Assembly: GCF_019042245.1 (NCBI RefSeq)
Contig: NZ_JAHQCX010000024.1
Location: 1 to 64,000, forward strand
From: Diplocloster modestus
GTDB taxonomy: Bacteria; Bacillota; Clostridia; Lachnospirales; Lachnospiraceae
DNA: 64,000 nt
Reading direction: 5' to 3'
The notes below the pieces were generated by a model, which saw only the letters and a list, made by a program, of their open reading frames with translations, did no database searches and had not been told where the DNA came from. Below are positions 8,137 through 16,087 of this stretch, piece by piece (the first letter of the stretch is position 1; each line of letters opens with the position of its first letter). A program made the translations under genes and the position numbers.

Positions 8137-9483
8137 TTATTCTGCTGCTTTTATCATGATTGCACATTCCACACGTTTCCTCTGCAATTCACATCCGATA
8201 TCATAGGCATCATTGATCGTGCCATGTAACTGATAAGAATTCGCTGCGCAGCCGCCGCTGCAATAAAATCTGGCAAAACACTTTCTGCATTTTTCCTTTG
8301 CATACACGTTGCAGCACTTGAATTCATCTCTTAATTCCGTATTTTTTACTCCATCATAAACATTGCCCATCAGGAACTCTTCCATACCCACAAACTGATG
8401 ACAGGGATACAGGTCCCCCCAGGGCGTCACAGCCAGATATTCCGTACCGGAACCACAGCCGGACAACCGCTTGGCCACACACGGCCCGCCGGTCAGATCT
8501 ATCATAAAATGGAAGAAATTAAAATCCCTTCCCTCTTTTTTGCGCCTTACCATCTCTGCTGCCAGCTTATCGTACTCTTCACAGATCGCCGGCACATCCT
8601 CCATCCGGATGGCATACGGTTCATCGGGAGCTGCCACCACCGGCTCCACCGATATCTGCTGAAAGCCCAAGTCCGCCAGATGCAGCACATCTTCGGAAAA
8701 ATCCAGATTATCCCTGGTAAAAGTTCCCCTGACATAATAATTCGTCTGTTTTCTGCTTTCCGCCAGTTTCTGGAATTTGGGAACGATCAGGTCATAGCTG
8801 CCCTTTCCATTTCTGGATGGACGCATCCGGTCGTGGACTTCTTTGCGCCCGTCAATGGAAAGAACCACATTACTCATTTCTTTATTGGCGAACTCCATTA
8901 CCTCGTCGTCCAGAAGCACTCCGTTGGTGGTCAGGGTGAAACGGAATTTTTTATCATGCAGTTTTTCCTGTTCCCTTCCGTAAGCCACCAGGTCTTTTAC
9001 CACCTGCCAGTTCATCAGCGGCTCCCCGCCGAAGAAATCCACTTCCAGATTCCTGCGGTTCCCGGAATTGGCGATCAGGAAATCCAGTGCCTGTCTGCCG
9101 GTCTCATAACTCATCAGCTCCCTGCGTCCGTGATATTCCCCCTCCTCGGCAAAACAATATTTGCAGGCCAGGTTGCAGTCATGGGCGATATGCAGGCAGA
9201 GCGCCTTGACGACCGTGGGTCTCTTTTTAAAATCCGTCAGATAATTTTCATAGATGTCTTCGGTAAATAATACTCCGGCTACCTTTAATTCTTCTATCTC
9301 ACCGGCTGCTTCCCCGATCTCATCTTCCGTGTATCTGTCGTGGAGGAGCGTTTTAATCTCTTCCAGAGAACGCTCCTGGTAAAGCGACAGCATATCGTAT
9401 ACCACTTCATCCACGATATGTATGGCTCCGCTGTTCACATCCATAACGATGTTGAAGCCATTGTTTTTATATTGATGTATCAC
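8137..9483 (-). CDS. scfB: Radical-SAM maturase of the SCIFF peptide
   Basis: Radical SAM/SPASM enzyme that forms thioether cross-links in the SCIFF ribosomal peptide. The 448-aa protein begins with a RiPP-recognition-like region (about 1-80), has the radical SAM motif CxxxCxxC at C103, C107 and C110, and ends in a cysteine-rich SPASM-type region (CVAKRLSGCG, CHQF, CCNVYAKEKCRKC, CSGGC) for auxiliary iron-sulphur clusters. The start is GTG at 9483, with GGAG 7 nt upstream. The substrate gene scfA lies just upstream on the same strand, separated by a hairpin that may set the peptide:enzyme ratio. Confidence 0.96.
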   Translation of the reverse strand: MIHQYKNNGFNIVMDVNSGAIHIVDEVVYDMLSLYQERSLEEIKTLLHDRYTEDEIGEAAGEIEELKVAGVLFTEDIYENYLTDFKKRPTVVKALCLHIAHDCNLACKYCFAEEGEYHGRRELMSYETGRQALDFLIANSGNRRNLEVDFFGGEPLMNWQVVKDLVAYGREQEKLHDKKFRFTLTTNGVLLDDEVMEFANKEMSNVVLSIDGRKEVHDRMRPSRNGKGSYDLIVPKFQKLAESRKQTNYYVRGTFTRDNLDFSEDVLHLADLGFQQISVEPVVAAPDEPYAIRMEDVPAICEEYDKLAAEMVRRKKEGRDFNFFHFMIDLTGGPCVAKRLSGCGSGTEYLAVTPWGDLYPCHQFVGMEEFLMGNVYDGVKNTELRDEFKCCNVYAKEKCRKCFARFYCSGGCAANSYQLHGTINDAYDIGCELQRKRVECAIMIKAAE

Positions 9484-9559
9484 GTCAATCTCCTTTCAAA
9501 GGATTCCGCCTTCATGCGGGCGTTGCAGTCTGCGCTGTACGGTATGGATATACATGAAC

Positions 9560-9583
9560 AAGCAGCGACAAAAGCCGCTGCTT
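9560..9583 (-). terminator. Hairpin between scfA and scfB
   Basis: AAGCAGCG (9560-9567) pairs with CGCTGCTT (9576-9583) around an 8-nt loop. It has no strong T-run, so it probably attenuates or protects the abundant scfA message rather than ending it fully. Confidence 0.5.
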
Positions 9584-9604
9584 CCTGATCTCACACATTG
9601 CTAT

Positions 9605-9748
9605 TTATTTGTTGTTTTCACAGGTCTGATTTCCCACTGTACAGGAAGTCTTGCATGCCGACTGGCAAGAAGTCTGACACTCTCCGCATCCGCCTTTTTT
9701 CATGGATTCCTGTAAGCTCTTTGTATTCAAAGTCTTTACATGTTTCAT
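9605..9748 (-). CDS. scfA: SCIFF (six cysteines in forty-five) ribosomal peptide precursor
   Basis: Precursor of a thioether-containing ribosomal peptide conserved across Clostridia; its cellular role is not established. The 47-aa product starts MKHVKTLNTKSLQES and carries six cysteines at 21, 24, 28, 32, 36 and 43 in the canonical GGCGEC...SCTVGNQTC pattern. GGAGG lies 9 nt before the ATG. The modifying enzyme scfB follows directly. The peptide is short enough to be missed by automatic gene callers, but the match to the family is unmistakable. Confidence 0.96.
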   Translation of the reverse strand: MKHVKTLNTKSLQESMKKGGCGECQTSCQSACKTSCTVGNQTCENNK

Positions 9749-9808
9749 TTCCAGCATCCTCCTTCTCTATTTCCCAACTGCGCCTTAATACTCAGTTGCT
9801 CTTTGACG

Positions 9809-9837
9809 ATTATAACATACTGCTTTCTATTTTTAAA
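9809..9837 (-). promoter_or_regulatory. Promoter of scfA
   Basis: On the minus strand TATAAT (9809-9814) is preceded, after 17 nt, by TTTAAA (9832-9837). A small inverted repeat (AACTG...CAGTT, about 9775-9797) lies in the leader before the ribosome binding site. Confidence 0.55.
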
Positions 9838-9900
9838 GTATTTTTTTGTTCATGCGCCCTTGCGCTTGTATCCACCAAAACCATTTGTTTTGCTTTCATA

Positions 9901-10680
9901 TCACTCGTCTCCCTTTCTGTCCAGATCTATGATCCTGCGCATGGCCTCAACAGCCGTCTCTATCGCCTGGTCCATCTCATGCACCACCGGATTGGATTTC
10001 CCGTACCGCTCTCTTTCCTGATTCGCCAAAGCAAGCAGAACCGTTCCGATGCGGACCCGCAGACAGGAACCGGCTACGAAGAGCGCTGCCGATTCCATCT
10101 CCGACCCGAGGCAGCCGCATTTGAGCCATGCATTCCATTTATCACCCAATTCGTAGCCAACAGGCATACGCTCCGGTTCATGTTGCCCGTAGAAGGAATC
10201 CTTACATTGCACCACTCCGGTATGGGAGCGCATACCCAGTCCCGCAGCGGCTTTTTGCAGAGCCTCTATAATCTGTATATCCGCCACCGCCGGAAATTCA
10301 ACCGGCGCGTATTCTTTGCTGGTCCCTTCCATACGCACAGCACCCGACGCGATGATCAGATCTCCCCCTTTCACCTTCAGATCCATTCCCCCGCAGGTTC
10401 CGATTCGGATAAATGTATCTGCTTTACATCTCGCCAATTCTTCCAGAGCGATCACGGCCGACGGTCCTCCGATTCCGGTGGAAGTAACGCTTACGATTTC
10501 CCCATTTAATTGTCCGGTATAGGTGGTATATTCCCGGTTATCCGCCCGTTTCTCAGGCTGCTCCAGATAAGAGGCAATCTTCTCACAACGTTTTGGATCT
10601 CCGGTTAGGAATACATATTTTCCAACTTCTCCTATTTTAAGTCCGATATGATACTGTAATCCGTTTTCCGCGTAGTTCAC
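9901..10680 (-). CDS. udp: Uridine phosphorylase
   Basis: Phosphorolyses uridine (possibly deoxyuridine) to uracil and ribose-1-phosphate in pyrimidine salvage. The 259-aa protein belongs to the PNP_UDP_1 family: it shows LTGDPKRCEKIA, the phosphate-binding RIGTCGG and the nucleoside-binding SEMESAALF. The start is GTG at 10680, overlapping the stop of the FAD oxidoreductase by 4 nt (GTGA), which implies translational coupling. Cytidine deaminase is the first gene of the same overlapping trio and would feed uridine to this enzyme. Confidence 0.92.
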   Translation of the reverse strand: MNYAENGLQYHIGLKIGEVGKYVFLTGDPKRCEKIASYLEQPEKRADNREYTTYTGQLNGEIVSVTSTGIGGPSAVIALEELARCKADTFIRIGTCGGMDLKVKGGDLIIASGAVRMEGTSKEYAPVEFPAVADIQIIEALQKAAAGLGMRSHTGVVQCKDSFYGQHEPERMPVGYELGDKWNAWLKCGCLGSEMESAALFVAGSCLRVRIGTVLLALANQERERYGKSNPVVHEMDQAIETAVEAMRRIIDLDRKGDE

Positions 10681-11882
10681 AGCCTATTTTCCCCTTTCCT
10701 GGTTAAATCCGGCTCCAGGATCCCACCCTGGTCACGGATCGTATTTTGAAGTTGTGCCACATTCAGTTCTGAAAATGAAGCTTTCTTTTGTTTCACCAGC
10801 ATCGCCGCCGCTGTGCCGGCAGCCTCCCCGGTTACCGCACATACCGGAATGACCCTGGTAATATCCCACATCTGATTTGTGGTGGATATACATCTCCCGG
10901 CGCTGATCAGATTCCCGCTTTTCGTCCCGGTGAGGCTGGACAGCGGAATACAATAAACAGGACCTTTTTTTCGCCAGTCCCCAGCCATGGCTACCGTATC
11001 CGGAAACCAGTACCTTTCATGGGAGACATCCAGTTCCAATCTGGATTTCAGCCTTCTTGTCATTAAGAATTCCGTACAGGCCGGGATCAGAAACGGATAC
11101 ACCTTCTTTTCCGCCGTAAGGTTCGTCTCTTTGACATGGTCCATGATCATCTGTCTTCCGTCATAATTATGACGTGCCGTTTCTCTGATTCCGATTCCCT
11201 TATATAGCGGCTGTCCCGCCCGGATCTGGTACATGCTGTCTGTGAGCTGGTGGAGCTTCACCTCCTCCTGATTATAAGAAAAATACCAGGCGGTCCTTAT
11301 ATTTCTTTCATAAGTTTCCGTCTGTTCACCTGCTACCCAACACACGTCCGCATCACCCGTCGCATCTACCACACATCCGCACTCCACCCCGATACGTCCT
11401 TCCTTGGTTTCCAGTATCACCGCCTCGATCTGCCGGCTGCGCCGGTAAACTCCACAAAACCGGCAGTCATACATAAGTTCTACCCCATTTTCCACCAGAA
11501 GCTCTTCCAGAGAAATCATAAAGGAGGCAGCGTTAAAACGAAGCCGGTATCTCTGCTTTTTTCTGCGCTCCGGAATCCCGTCTTCTCTCCAGCAGGGCGG
11601 TATTTGTCCCGGCCCGTAACGCACGGAATTTTTCATCAGCTCTTCCGCGATCCCTCCGATTACCTGGTTTCCCATTCCATCGCACAGCGGGAGATACACG
11701 ACTACCAGTCCCAGCGTTGCCAGGCCTCCCAGACAGGTTTCTTTGTCGATCAGACAAGTCTTTGCGCCATTCCTTGCCGCAGCCAGAGCCGCAGCTGCTC
11801 CGGCGATACCACCTCCGATCACCGCCACATCGTATGCCTCCAAGATAGGTGTAACTCTCTGTTCCTCTACAATCCGATTCAT
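10677..11882 (-). CDS. FAD-dependent oxidoreductase (PF12831-like) in a nucleoside operon
   Basis: Flavoprotein of 401 aa. The N-terminal Rossmann motif GGGIAGAAAALAAARNG and the downstream GCVVDATGDADV block mark the FAD_oxidored-type family, whose members oxidise or reduce small organic substrates that are mostly unknown. A third FAD-contact stretch SAGRCISTT lies near the C-terminus. The gene overlaps cdd upstream (ATGA) and udp downstream (GTGA), each by 4 nt, so it is firmly part of the pyrimidine-nucleoside unit. A 2[4Fe-4S] ferredoxin gene lies in the adjoining transporter operon and could be its electron partner; that is inference. The substrate cannot be read from sequence. Confidence 0.85.
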   Translation of the reverse strand: MNRIVEEQRVTPILEAYDVAVIGGGIAGAAAALAAARNGAKTCLIDKETCLGGLATLGLVVVYLPLCDGMGNQVIGGIAEELMKNSVRYGPGQIPPCWREDGIPERRKKQRYRLRFNAASFMISLEELLVENGVELMYDCRFCGVYRRSRQIEAVILETKEGRIGVECGCVVDATGDADVCWVAGEQTETYERNIRTAWYFSYNQEEVKLHQLTDSMYQIRAGQPLYKGIGIRETARHNYDGRQMIMDHVKETNLTAEKKVYPFLIPACTEFLMTRRLKSRLELDVSHERYWFPDTVAMAGDWRKKGPVYCIPLSSLTGTKSGNLISAGRCISTTNQMWDITRVIPVCAVTGEAAGTAAAMLVKQKKASFSELNVAQLQNTIRDQGGILEPDLTRKGENRL

Positions 11883-12316
11883 GGTTTTCCTCCTTCTTTC
11901 ACCTTGCTGCTCATATGTTCCGGCCGAAAACTCGCCGGCAGCAGATCGCCCAGTGTATAACGTATGTAATCCGCGTCATTTTTCACTGACAGTACCCAGA
12001 AATCATCTCTGCAGAATTCCGTCAGCACCTGCCGGCATACCCCGCACGGCGTCAGAAAATGTTCCGGCTGCCGGTCCGCTCTTCCCCCCGCCAGGGCCAG
12101 ACCCACAAAATCCCGCTTGCCGTCGCTGACCGCTTTAAAAACTGCCGTGCGCTCCGCGCATATGGTTGGTCCATACGCGGCATTTTCAATATTACATCCC
12201 GAATATACGCTGCCATCCCCGCACAGCAGAGCGGCTCCCACTGTAAACCCGGAATAAGGTGCATAACTCTTCTCCCTGGCCTTACACGCCGCCAATGCCA
12301 ATTTTTCCAACTCCAT
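11879..12316 (-). CDS. cdd: Cytidine deaminase
   Basis: Zinc enzyme that deaminates cytidine and deoxycytidine to uridine and deoxyuridine. The 145-aa protein has the zinc site C53-A-E55 (CAERTA) and C91-GV-C94 (PCGVCRQ), and the substrate-binding CNIENAAYG; the length fits the homotetrameric form. GGAGG lies before the ATG. It begins a cdd / FAD oxidoreductase / udp unit with 4-nt overlaps and appears to have its own promoter in the 12.4-kb gap. Confidence 0.95.
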   Translation of the reverse strand: MELEKLALAACKAREKSYAPYSGFTVGAALLCGDGSVYSGCNIENAAYGPTICAERTAVFKAVSDGKRDFVGLALAGGRADRQPEHFLTPCGVCRQVLTEFCRDDFWVLSVKNDADYIRYTLGDLLPASFRPEHMSSKVKEGGKP

Positions 12317-12420
12317 AAAGAACCTCCCTTATTATTAATATTGAATTACATTACTAATTTACTTTTCTGATTTCTTCTCTAATTTCTTCTCAATATCTGC
12401 TGTCTTATCCCTGTTACTTC

Positions 12421-12460
12421 ATTATAGAGATATCTGATTGCCGGATGAATAAAGCGCTTT
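12421..12460 (-). promoter_or_regulatory. Likely promoter region of cdd with a cre-like palindrome
   Basis: On the minus strand a perfect TATAAT (12421-12426) lies about 105 nt before cdd. The -35 region is poor, but it is overlapped by the perfect palindrome AAAGCGCTTT (12451-12460). That resembles the core of a CcpA cre site, yet it misses three positions of the fuller consensus. Confidence 0.4.
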
Positions 12461-12485
12461 GATAACAAATATAACAATTTTGACA

Positions 12486-12523
12486 TTTTATTTAATAGGA
12501 GAACTTTCCTAATGAAATAAAAA
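12486..12523. repeat. Dispersed A/T-ended palindrome, copy 1
   Basis: TTTTATTT-A-ATAGGAG faces CTTTCCTAATGAAATAAAA across a 2-nt gap. It lies directly beyond the terminator of the YesMN operon. Related copies are at 41624-41659 and 46389-46428, also at operon ends. Confidence 0.7.
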
Positions 12524-12566
12524 AGATTCCCACGACCAGCCAACGACCTGGAGGCAATGGAAATCT
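12519..12566 (-). terminator. Terminator of the nucleoside transporter/YesMN operon
   Basis: On the minus strand AGATTTCC (12559-12566) pairs with GGGAATCT (12524-12531), with an inner CCAG/CTGG stem, and is followed by six T residues. It lies 17 nt after the response-regulator stop. Confidence 0.8.
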
Positions 12567-12583
12567 CTTATTTCTTCTATCAA

Positions 12584-14038
12584 TTATTCCTTTATTTTTT
12601 CTTGTTCCGGGGTGATCCCGAAATATTTTTTATAGATCTTAGAGAAATATCCGGCCGTGGAATACCCTACCGAGGCAGCCACTGCGTTTATTTTCATATC
12701 CGTTGTTCTTAACAGCTCCCGGGCCCTCCTCAGACGGTAACTCATCAGATATACCCCGAAAGTTTCTTTTGTCTCCTCTTTAAAAAGCCTGCAGAAATAT
12801 TCCGGTGACAGGCAGGACAGCTTTGCCAGGTCTGACAGGGAAATATCCTCCTGATAATGGTCCTGTATATACCGGACCGCTTCCCGCACAGCTTTTATGT
12901 TCGAGGGCGCGTCGGCCTCCTCCATTTGCGCAATGAAATCCATGCATAACTGCCGGCATTCCCTTATATCCTTTAATTCCCTGGCGCTTAGATCCGCCTG
13001 GGCAGGATTGTCCGGACACTTCTGAAATCCCTTTTCCTCCAACAGCAGCGCCAGGCGTTTGCAGACGTCTATGCTGCCTGCGGTCTCGTCCACTTGGATC
13101 AGGCCGGCCTTTTTCAATAACAGATCCGTCTTTTCCCGCAATTTTTGATAGCTCCAGCAGGCCATGCGCTCCAGAATGTCTCGATACTCCGCCCGTATCT
13201 CTTCCGCCGTGCGCGTTCCCTGCCGTTTCAACTGATCATAACGGTAAACCCCCGCGTCCGGCTCGAAAAACCGATAAGAAAGCGCATGCTCCGCCTGTTG
13301 TACCACCTGCCATGCATTTTGAAGGGTTCCCGTTCCGCTCGCGATTCCTACGGATAATTTGTTCTGTTTTTCTTTTTCCAGGACCAAATGCGTCAGTTCT
13401 GTCATCCCCCCATATCCTATCAGGGAGCCCTGGTTATTCCATAGAAATAAATACAAAATCCCCTGATTTTGAAAAGTCCTGGCATTTTCATATTGGGCGG
13501 ACGCCCGGTCCAACAACTGCCTGATATTTCCTGCGAAGTTCTCAAAGGCAAGCACTCCGCATACCGCGTCCTGGTCTATCCCCCAGCCTTTTGCCGTCTG
13601 CTGCCAGTCCCTTTCTTTGATCTCCGGCGCCAGGTACGCGCGGTCGCCCTGCTTTTTATACGCCATGCCGGTACTAATTCTTTCCAGCACATCCCGGATC
13701 TCATTTTCACAGACTTCAGATTTGAGGAAATACTGAACCGCACCATAGGCGACCGCCTGTTTCGCATAGGTAAATTCCGCGTAATTCGTCAGAATCACAA
13801 ATTCAATTTCCGGCCAGCGCTGCCGGGCATATTTCATAAGCTCAATCCCGTCCATCCCCGGCATCCGGATATCCGTGATCACCACATCGGGAATATCCTT
13901 TTCGATCGCAGCCAGAGCCTCTTTGGCCATCGCATAACTTCCTGTAACCTGGTATTCGTCTGACAGCTTCCGAATCGTTGCGCTGAACCAGCGCCGGATG
14001 GGCGCTTCATCATCTACCACCATGATTTTCATGTACAA
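12584..14038 (-). CDS. YesN-type response regulator with AraC DNA-binding domain
   Basis: Transcription regulator of 484 aa. The receiver domain (about 1-125) carries the acidic D9-D10, phospho-acceptor D56 and K in FLKSEV; a middle region of about 250 residues has no clear family; the C-terminal AraC/XylS domain (about 385-480) has two helix-turn-helix units (ISLSDLAKLSCLSPEYFCRLF and the INAVAASVGYSTAGYFSKIY block). The start is taken as TTG at 14038, with GGAGGG 4-5 nt upstream; an ATG two codons later is possible. It pairs with the kinase gene 9 nt upstream and ends the transporter operon, so it probably activates that operon. Confidence 0.9.
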   Translation of the reverse strand: MYMKIMVVDDEAPIRRWFSATIRKLSDEYQVTGSYAMAKEALAAIEKDIPDVVITDIRMPGMDGIELMKYARQRWPEIEFVILTNYAEFTYAKQAVAYGAVQYFLKSEVCENEIRDVLERISTGMAYKKQGDRAYLAPEIKERDWQQTAKGWGIDQDAVCGVLAFENFAGNIRQLLDRASAQYENARTFQNQGILYLFLWNNQGSLIGYGGMTELTHLVLEKEKQNKLSVGIASGTGTLQNAWQVVQQAEHALSYRFFEPDAGVYRYDQLKRQGTRTAEEIRAEYRDILERMACWSYQKLREKTDLLLKKAGLIQVDETAGSIDVCKRLALLLEEKGFQKCPDNPAQADLSARELKDIRECRQLCMDFIAQMEEADAPSNIKAVREAVRYIQDHYQEDISLSDLAKLSCLSPEYFCRLFKEETKETFGVYLMSYRLRRARELLRTTDMKINAVAASVGYSTAGYFSKIYKKYFGITPEQEKIKE

Positions 14039-14047
14039 AGCTCCCTC

Positions 14048-15790
14048 CTACATTTTCTTCATAATCAGCGTAATTCTCGTCCCACGGCCCTCACAGCTCT
14101 CTATTTGGACACCGCAGCCGGATCCGTATACCAGCTGAAGCCGCTCATGTACATTTTTCAATCCAATCCGGCTCATTTTTTCGGCTCCGACCAGGATTCC
14201 CTTCGCGGTCTCCTCCGGCATTCCCTGGCCATCGTCCTCCACAACGATCTTTAATGCTTCCTGTTCCTCAAATGCCCGTACCTGGATCTTGCAGATTTTC
14301 TTTTCTCCTTCCATCCCGTGAAATATCGCGTTTTCCACGACAGGCTGCAGCAGGAATGCGGGTATCAGGCATTCCCGGACCGCTTCCTCCATTTCAAAAG
14401 ACAGGCTGAAGCTCTCAGGATACCGGATCTGCTGCAGCTCTCCGTAGATCTCCAGGATCTTTAGTTCCTGATCCACGGTGGTAAATTCATCAGTTCTGGA
14501 CAGCGTATTGCGCAGAAGCTTTGTAAACTGATAGATCATCCGCTCCGCTTCCTGGGTCTCCTCCATGGCTACCAGGCAGCGGATGGAGGACAGGGTATTG
14601 TAAATGAAATGGGGATTAATCTGGGCGCGCAGGAAATCCAGTTCCGCTTTCCGTTTCAGCTGTTCCTCCTCTTTCACGGAAGCCAGCAGATCCTCCAGCC
14701 TGGAAACCATCGCGTTAAATGACACACCCAGCTGTCCGATCTCATCCCGTCCTGTCACCGTTGTACGCGCGCTTAAGTTTCCTTCCATGACGCGTCCCAT
14801 ATTATACCGGATATTCAGGATTGGTCTGGTCAGCATGTGGGACGCCGCCAGCGCGATACCCAGAATCGCAAGTATCAGCATCAGGAAAAATAATATCAGG
14901 AACAGCCTGACCGTATCCATCGGATGAAGAATTATCTCCTGTGGGATCTGGTCCACCAGGTACCACTGCGTATTGGGAATCGGACTTGCCACCATGAGAT
15001 AATCCCCGCCTGCTTTCTCGATAATCCGGTAGCCGTCCCCGGTTGTATAGGAATTATCCCAGTCTTCAAAGATTCGTCCAATCTCCCGTTTATCCTGGCA
15101 GGAGAGTATTTTCCCGTCTTTGTTCACCACCCGGACTGTCCGGTTTGACACATTCATATCGGAAAAAGTATCATACAGCAGCTTTTCACTGACATTTATG
15201 ACGGCTAAACCGATCGTCTCCCCGGTAATCAGATCATTGATATTGCGAACGACCTGAAATACATAGTGATAGGCACCGATCCCATTTGGCTCCTCAAAGG
15301 TGTCCACCAGAACCGGCTCCTGGGACCCCTCCGCGAGCGCACTGTAGTACGGCCCGTCTTCCTGCAGGTTCCATTCGTAATTCTTGGAGGAATCGGTGGA
15401 GCAGACGTAACCGTTCTTTCCCCGCACATAGATGTCAAACCTGACGGAGAACTGACTGTGGGACCAGCTCAGATCCGACAGGAACTGTACCGCCTGCGCA
15501 TTTTTTTCCTTATACTCCTCCCCCTGAAGGCCGGATGGTTCTTCATTGAGTATCTCGTTCAGATTACTGTCATACACCAGCCGGTCGCTGGCCGCTTTAA
15601 CCGTTGAAAAAAGCATTCCCGCATTTTTAGATATCTGCTTCAGAACCGTCCGGTTCATCGTATACAGCTCCTTGACGGCGGCCTCCTGCGTATAGCGGTA
15701 TACAAAGATACCGCTGATCAGGGCCACTGCTGCCATCATTCCAAATAAAACCAGGCTCAATTTTATCTTAATACTGACATTCTTCAGCAT
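14048..15790 (-). CDS. YesM-type sensor histidine kinase
   Basis: Membrane sensor kinase of 580 aa. Two membrane helices (about 12-32 and 293-318) frame an extracellular dCache-like sensor domain; a HAMP linker follows (about 318-370), then the His_kinase domain with phospho-acceptor H394 in QINPHFIYN and a C-terminal HATPase with DDGQGMPEE and the GIGLKNV-like SRIGLKNVHERL. This architecture is typical of kinases that sense extracellular carbon sources or binding-protein complexes. It lies in the nucleoside transporter operon, so nucleosides or the BMP lipoprotein are the likely cue; that is inference from location. Confidence 0.92.
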   Translation of the reverse strand: MLKNVSIKIKLSLVLFGMMAAVALISGIFVYRYTQEAAVKELYTMNRTVLKQISKNAGMLFSTVKAASDRLVYDSNLNEILNEEPSGLQGEEYKEKNAQAVQFLSDLSWSHSQFSVRFDIYVRGKNGYVCSTDSSKNYEWNLQEDGPYYSALAEGSQEPVLVDTFEEPNGIGAYHYVFQVVRNINDLITGETIGLAVINVSEKLLYDTFSDMNVSNRTVRVVNKDGKILSCQDKREIGRIFEDWDNSYTTGDGYRIIEKAGGDYLMVASPIPNTQWYLVDQIPQEIILHPMDTVRLFLILFFLMLILAILGIALAASHMLTRPILNIRYNMGRVMEGNLSARTTVTGRDEIGQLGVSFNAMVSRLEDLLASVKEEEQLKRKAELDFLRAQINPHFIYNTLSSIRCLVAMEETQEAERMIYQFTKLLRNTLSRTDEFTTVDQELKILEIYGELQQIRYPESFSLSFEMEEAVRECLIPAFLLQPVVENAIFHGMEGEKKICKIQVRAFEEQEALKIVVEDDGQGMPEETAKGILVGAEKMSRIGLKNVHERLQLVYGSGCGVQIESCEGRGTRITLIMKKM

Positions 15791-15816
15791 ATCTCCCCAT
15801 TCCTTCTGCCGGACTT

Positions 15817-15984
15817 TTAGGATTTCACAATAGCCTCTTCCGGACAGAAATCCATACAGGCTTCACAGTCAACGCAGTTATCCGGAATGATCAAAAAGGC
15901 TCCGTTCTTCTCCTGTATCGCTCCGGTATGACATTCATACACACACTCGCCGCATCTATTGCACTGTTCTGTAATTTGGTACAT
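15817..15984 (-). CDS. Small 2[4Fe-4S] ferredoxin
   Basis: Electron carrier of 55 aa with two complete CxxCxxCxxxC motifs: C8, C11, C14, C18 and C37, C40, C43, C47 (the last followed by P48), the layout of clostridial ferredoxins. It starts at the ATG at 15984 with GGAGG nearby and stops 26 nt before the kinase. It sits inside a nucleoside transporter/two-component operon, an unusual place. Possible roles are electron supply to the FAD oxidoreductase of the neighbouring cdd-udp unit or a redox input to the kinase; the sequence does not decide. Confidence 0.9.
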   Translation of the reverse strand: MYQITEQCNRCGECVYECHTGAIQEKNGAFLIIPDNCVDCEACMDFCPEEAIVKS

Positions 15985-15986
15985 TT

Positions 15987-16016
15987 ATTATAATTCCTCC
16001 ATTCCTTTGTTGTCAA
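15987..16016 (-). promoter_or_regulatory. Promoter-like sequence overlapping the ferredoxin ribosome binding site
   Basis: On the minus strand TTGACA (16011-16016) and TATAAT (15987-15992), both perfect consensus hexamers, are 18 nt apart. TATAAT ends only 2 nt before the ferredoxin ATG and the GGAGG lies in the spacer, so a transcript from here would start at or in the ferredoxin start codon and would mainly express the kinase and regulator. Confidence 0.5.
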
Positions 16017-16021
16017 ACCAG

Positions 16022-16064
16022 CCTGAGCCGTGATTCCCTGAGCCGTGATTCCCTGAGCCGTGAT
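16022..16064. repeat. 15-bp tandem repeat
   Basis: CCTGAGCCGTGATTC occurs twice in exact tandem (16022-16036, 16037-16051), followed by a third partial copy (16052-16064). It lies between the second permease and the ferredoxin gene, upstream of the promoter-like sequence at 15987-16016. Confidence 0.85.
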
Positions 16065-16087
16065 GTACAGTTTTTCAAGGATATGGG

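Noticed and set aside
9810..9899. A 29-codon frame (MKAKQMVLVD...) directly after udp.
   Set aside because: Overlaps the scfA promoter, has a poor ribosome site and no family resemblance.
8398..11960. Long open frames on the plus strand opposite scfB, udp and the FAD oxidoreductase.
   Set aside because: They are antisense to well-supported genes, lack ribosome sites, and encode no recognisable protein.
12451..12460. A firm CcpA cre site before cdd.
   Set aside because: Only the core palindrome fits; three consensus positions fail, so it is listed only as cre-like.
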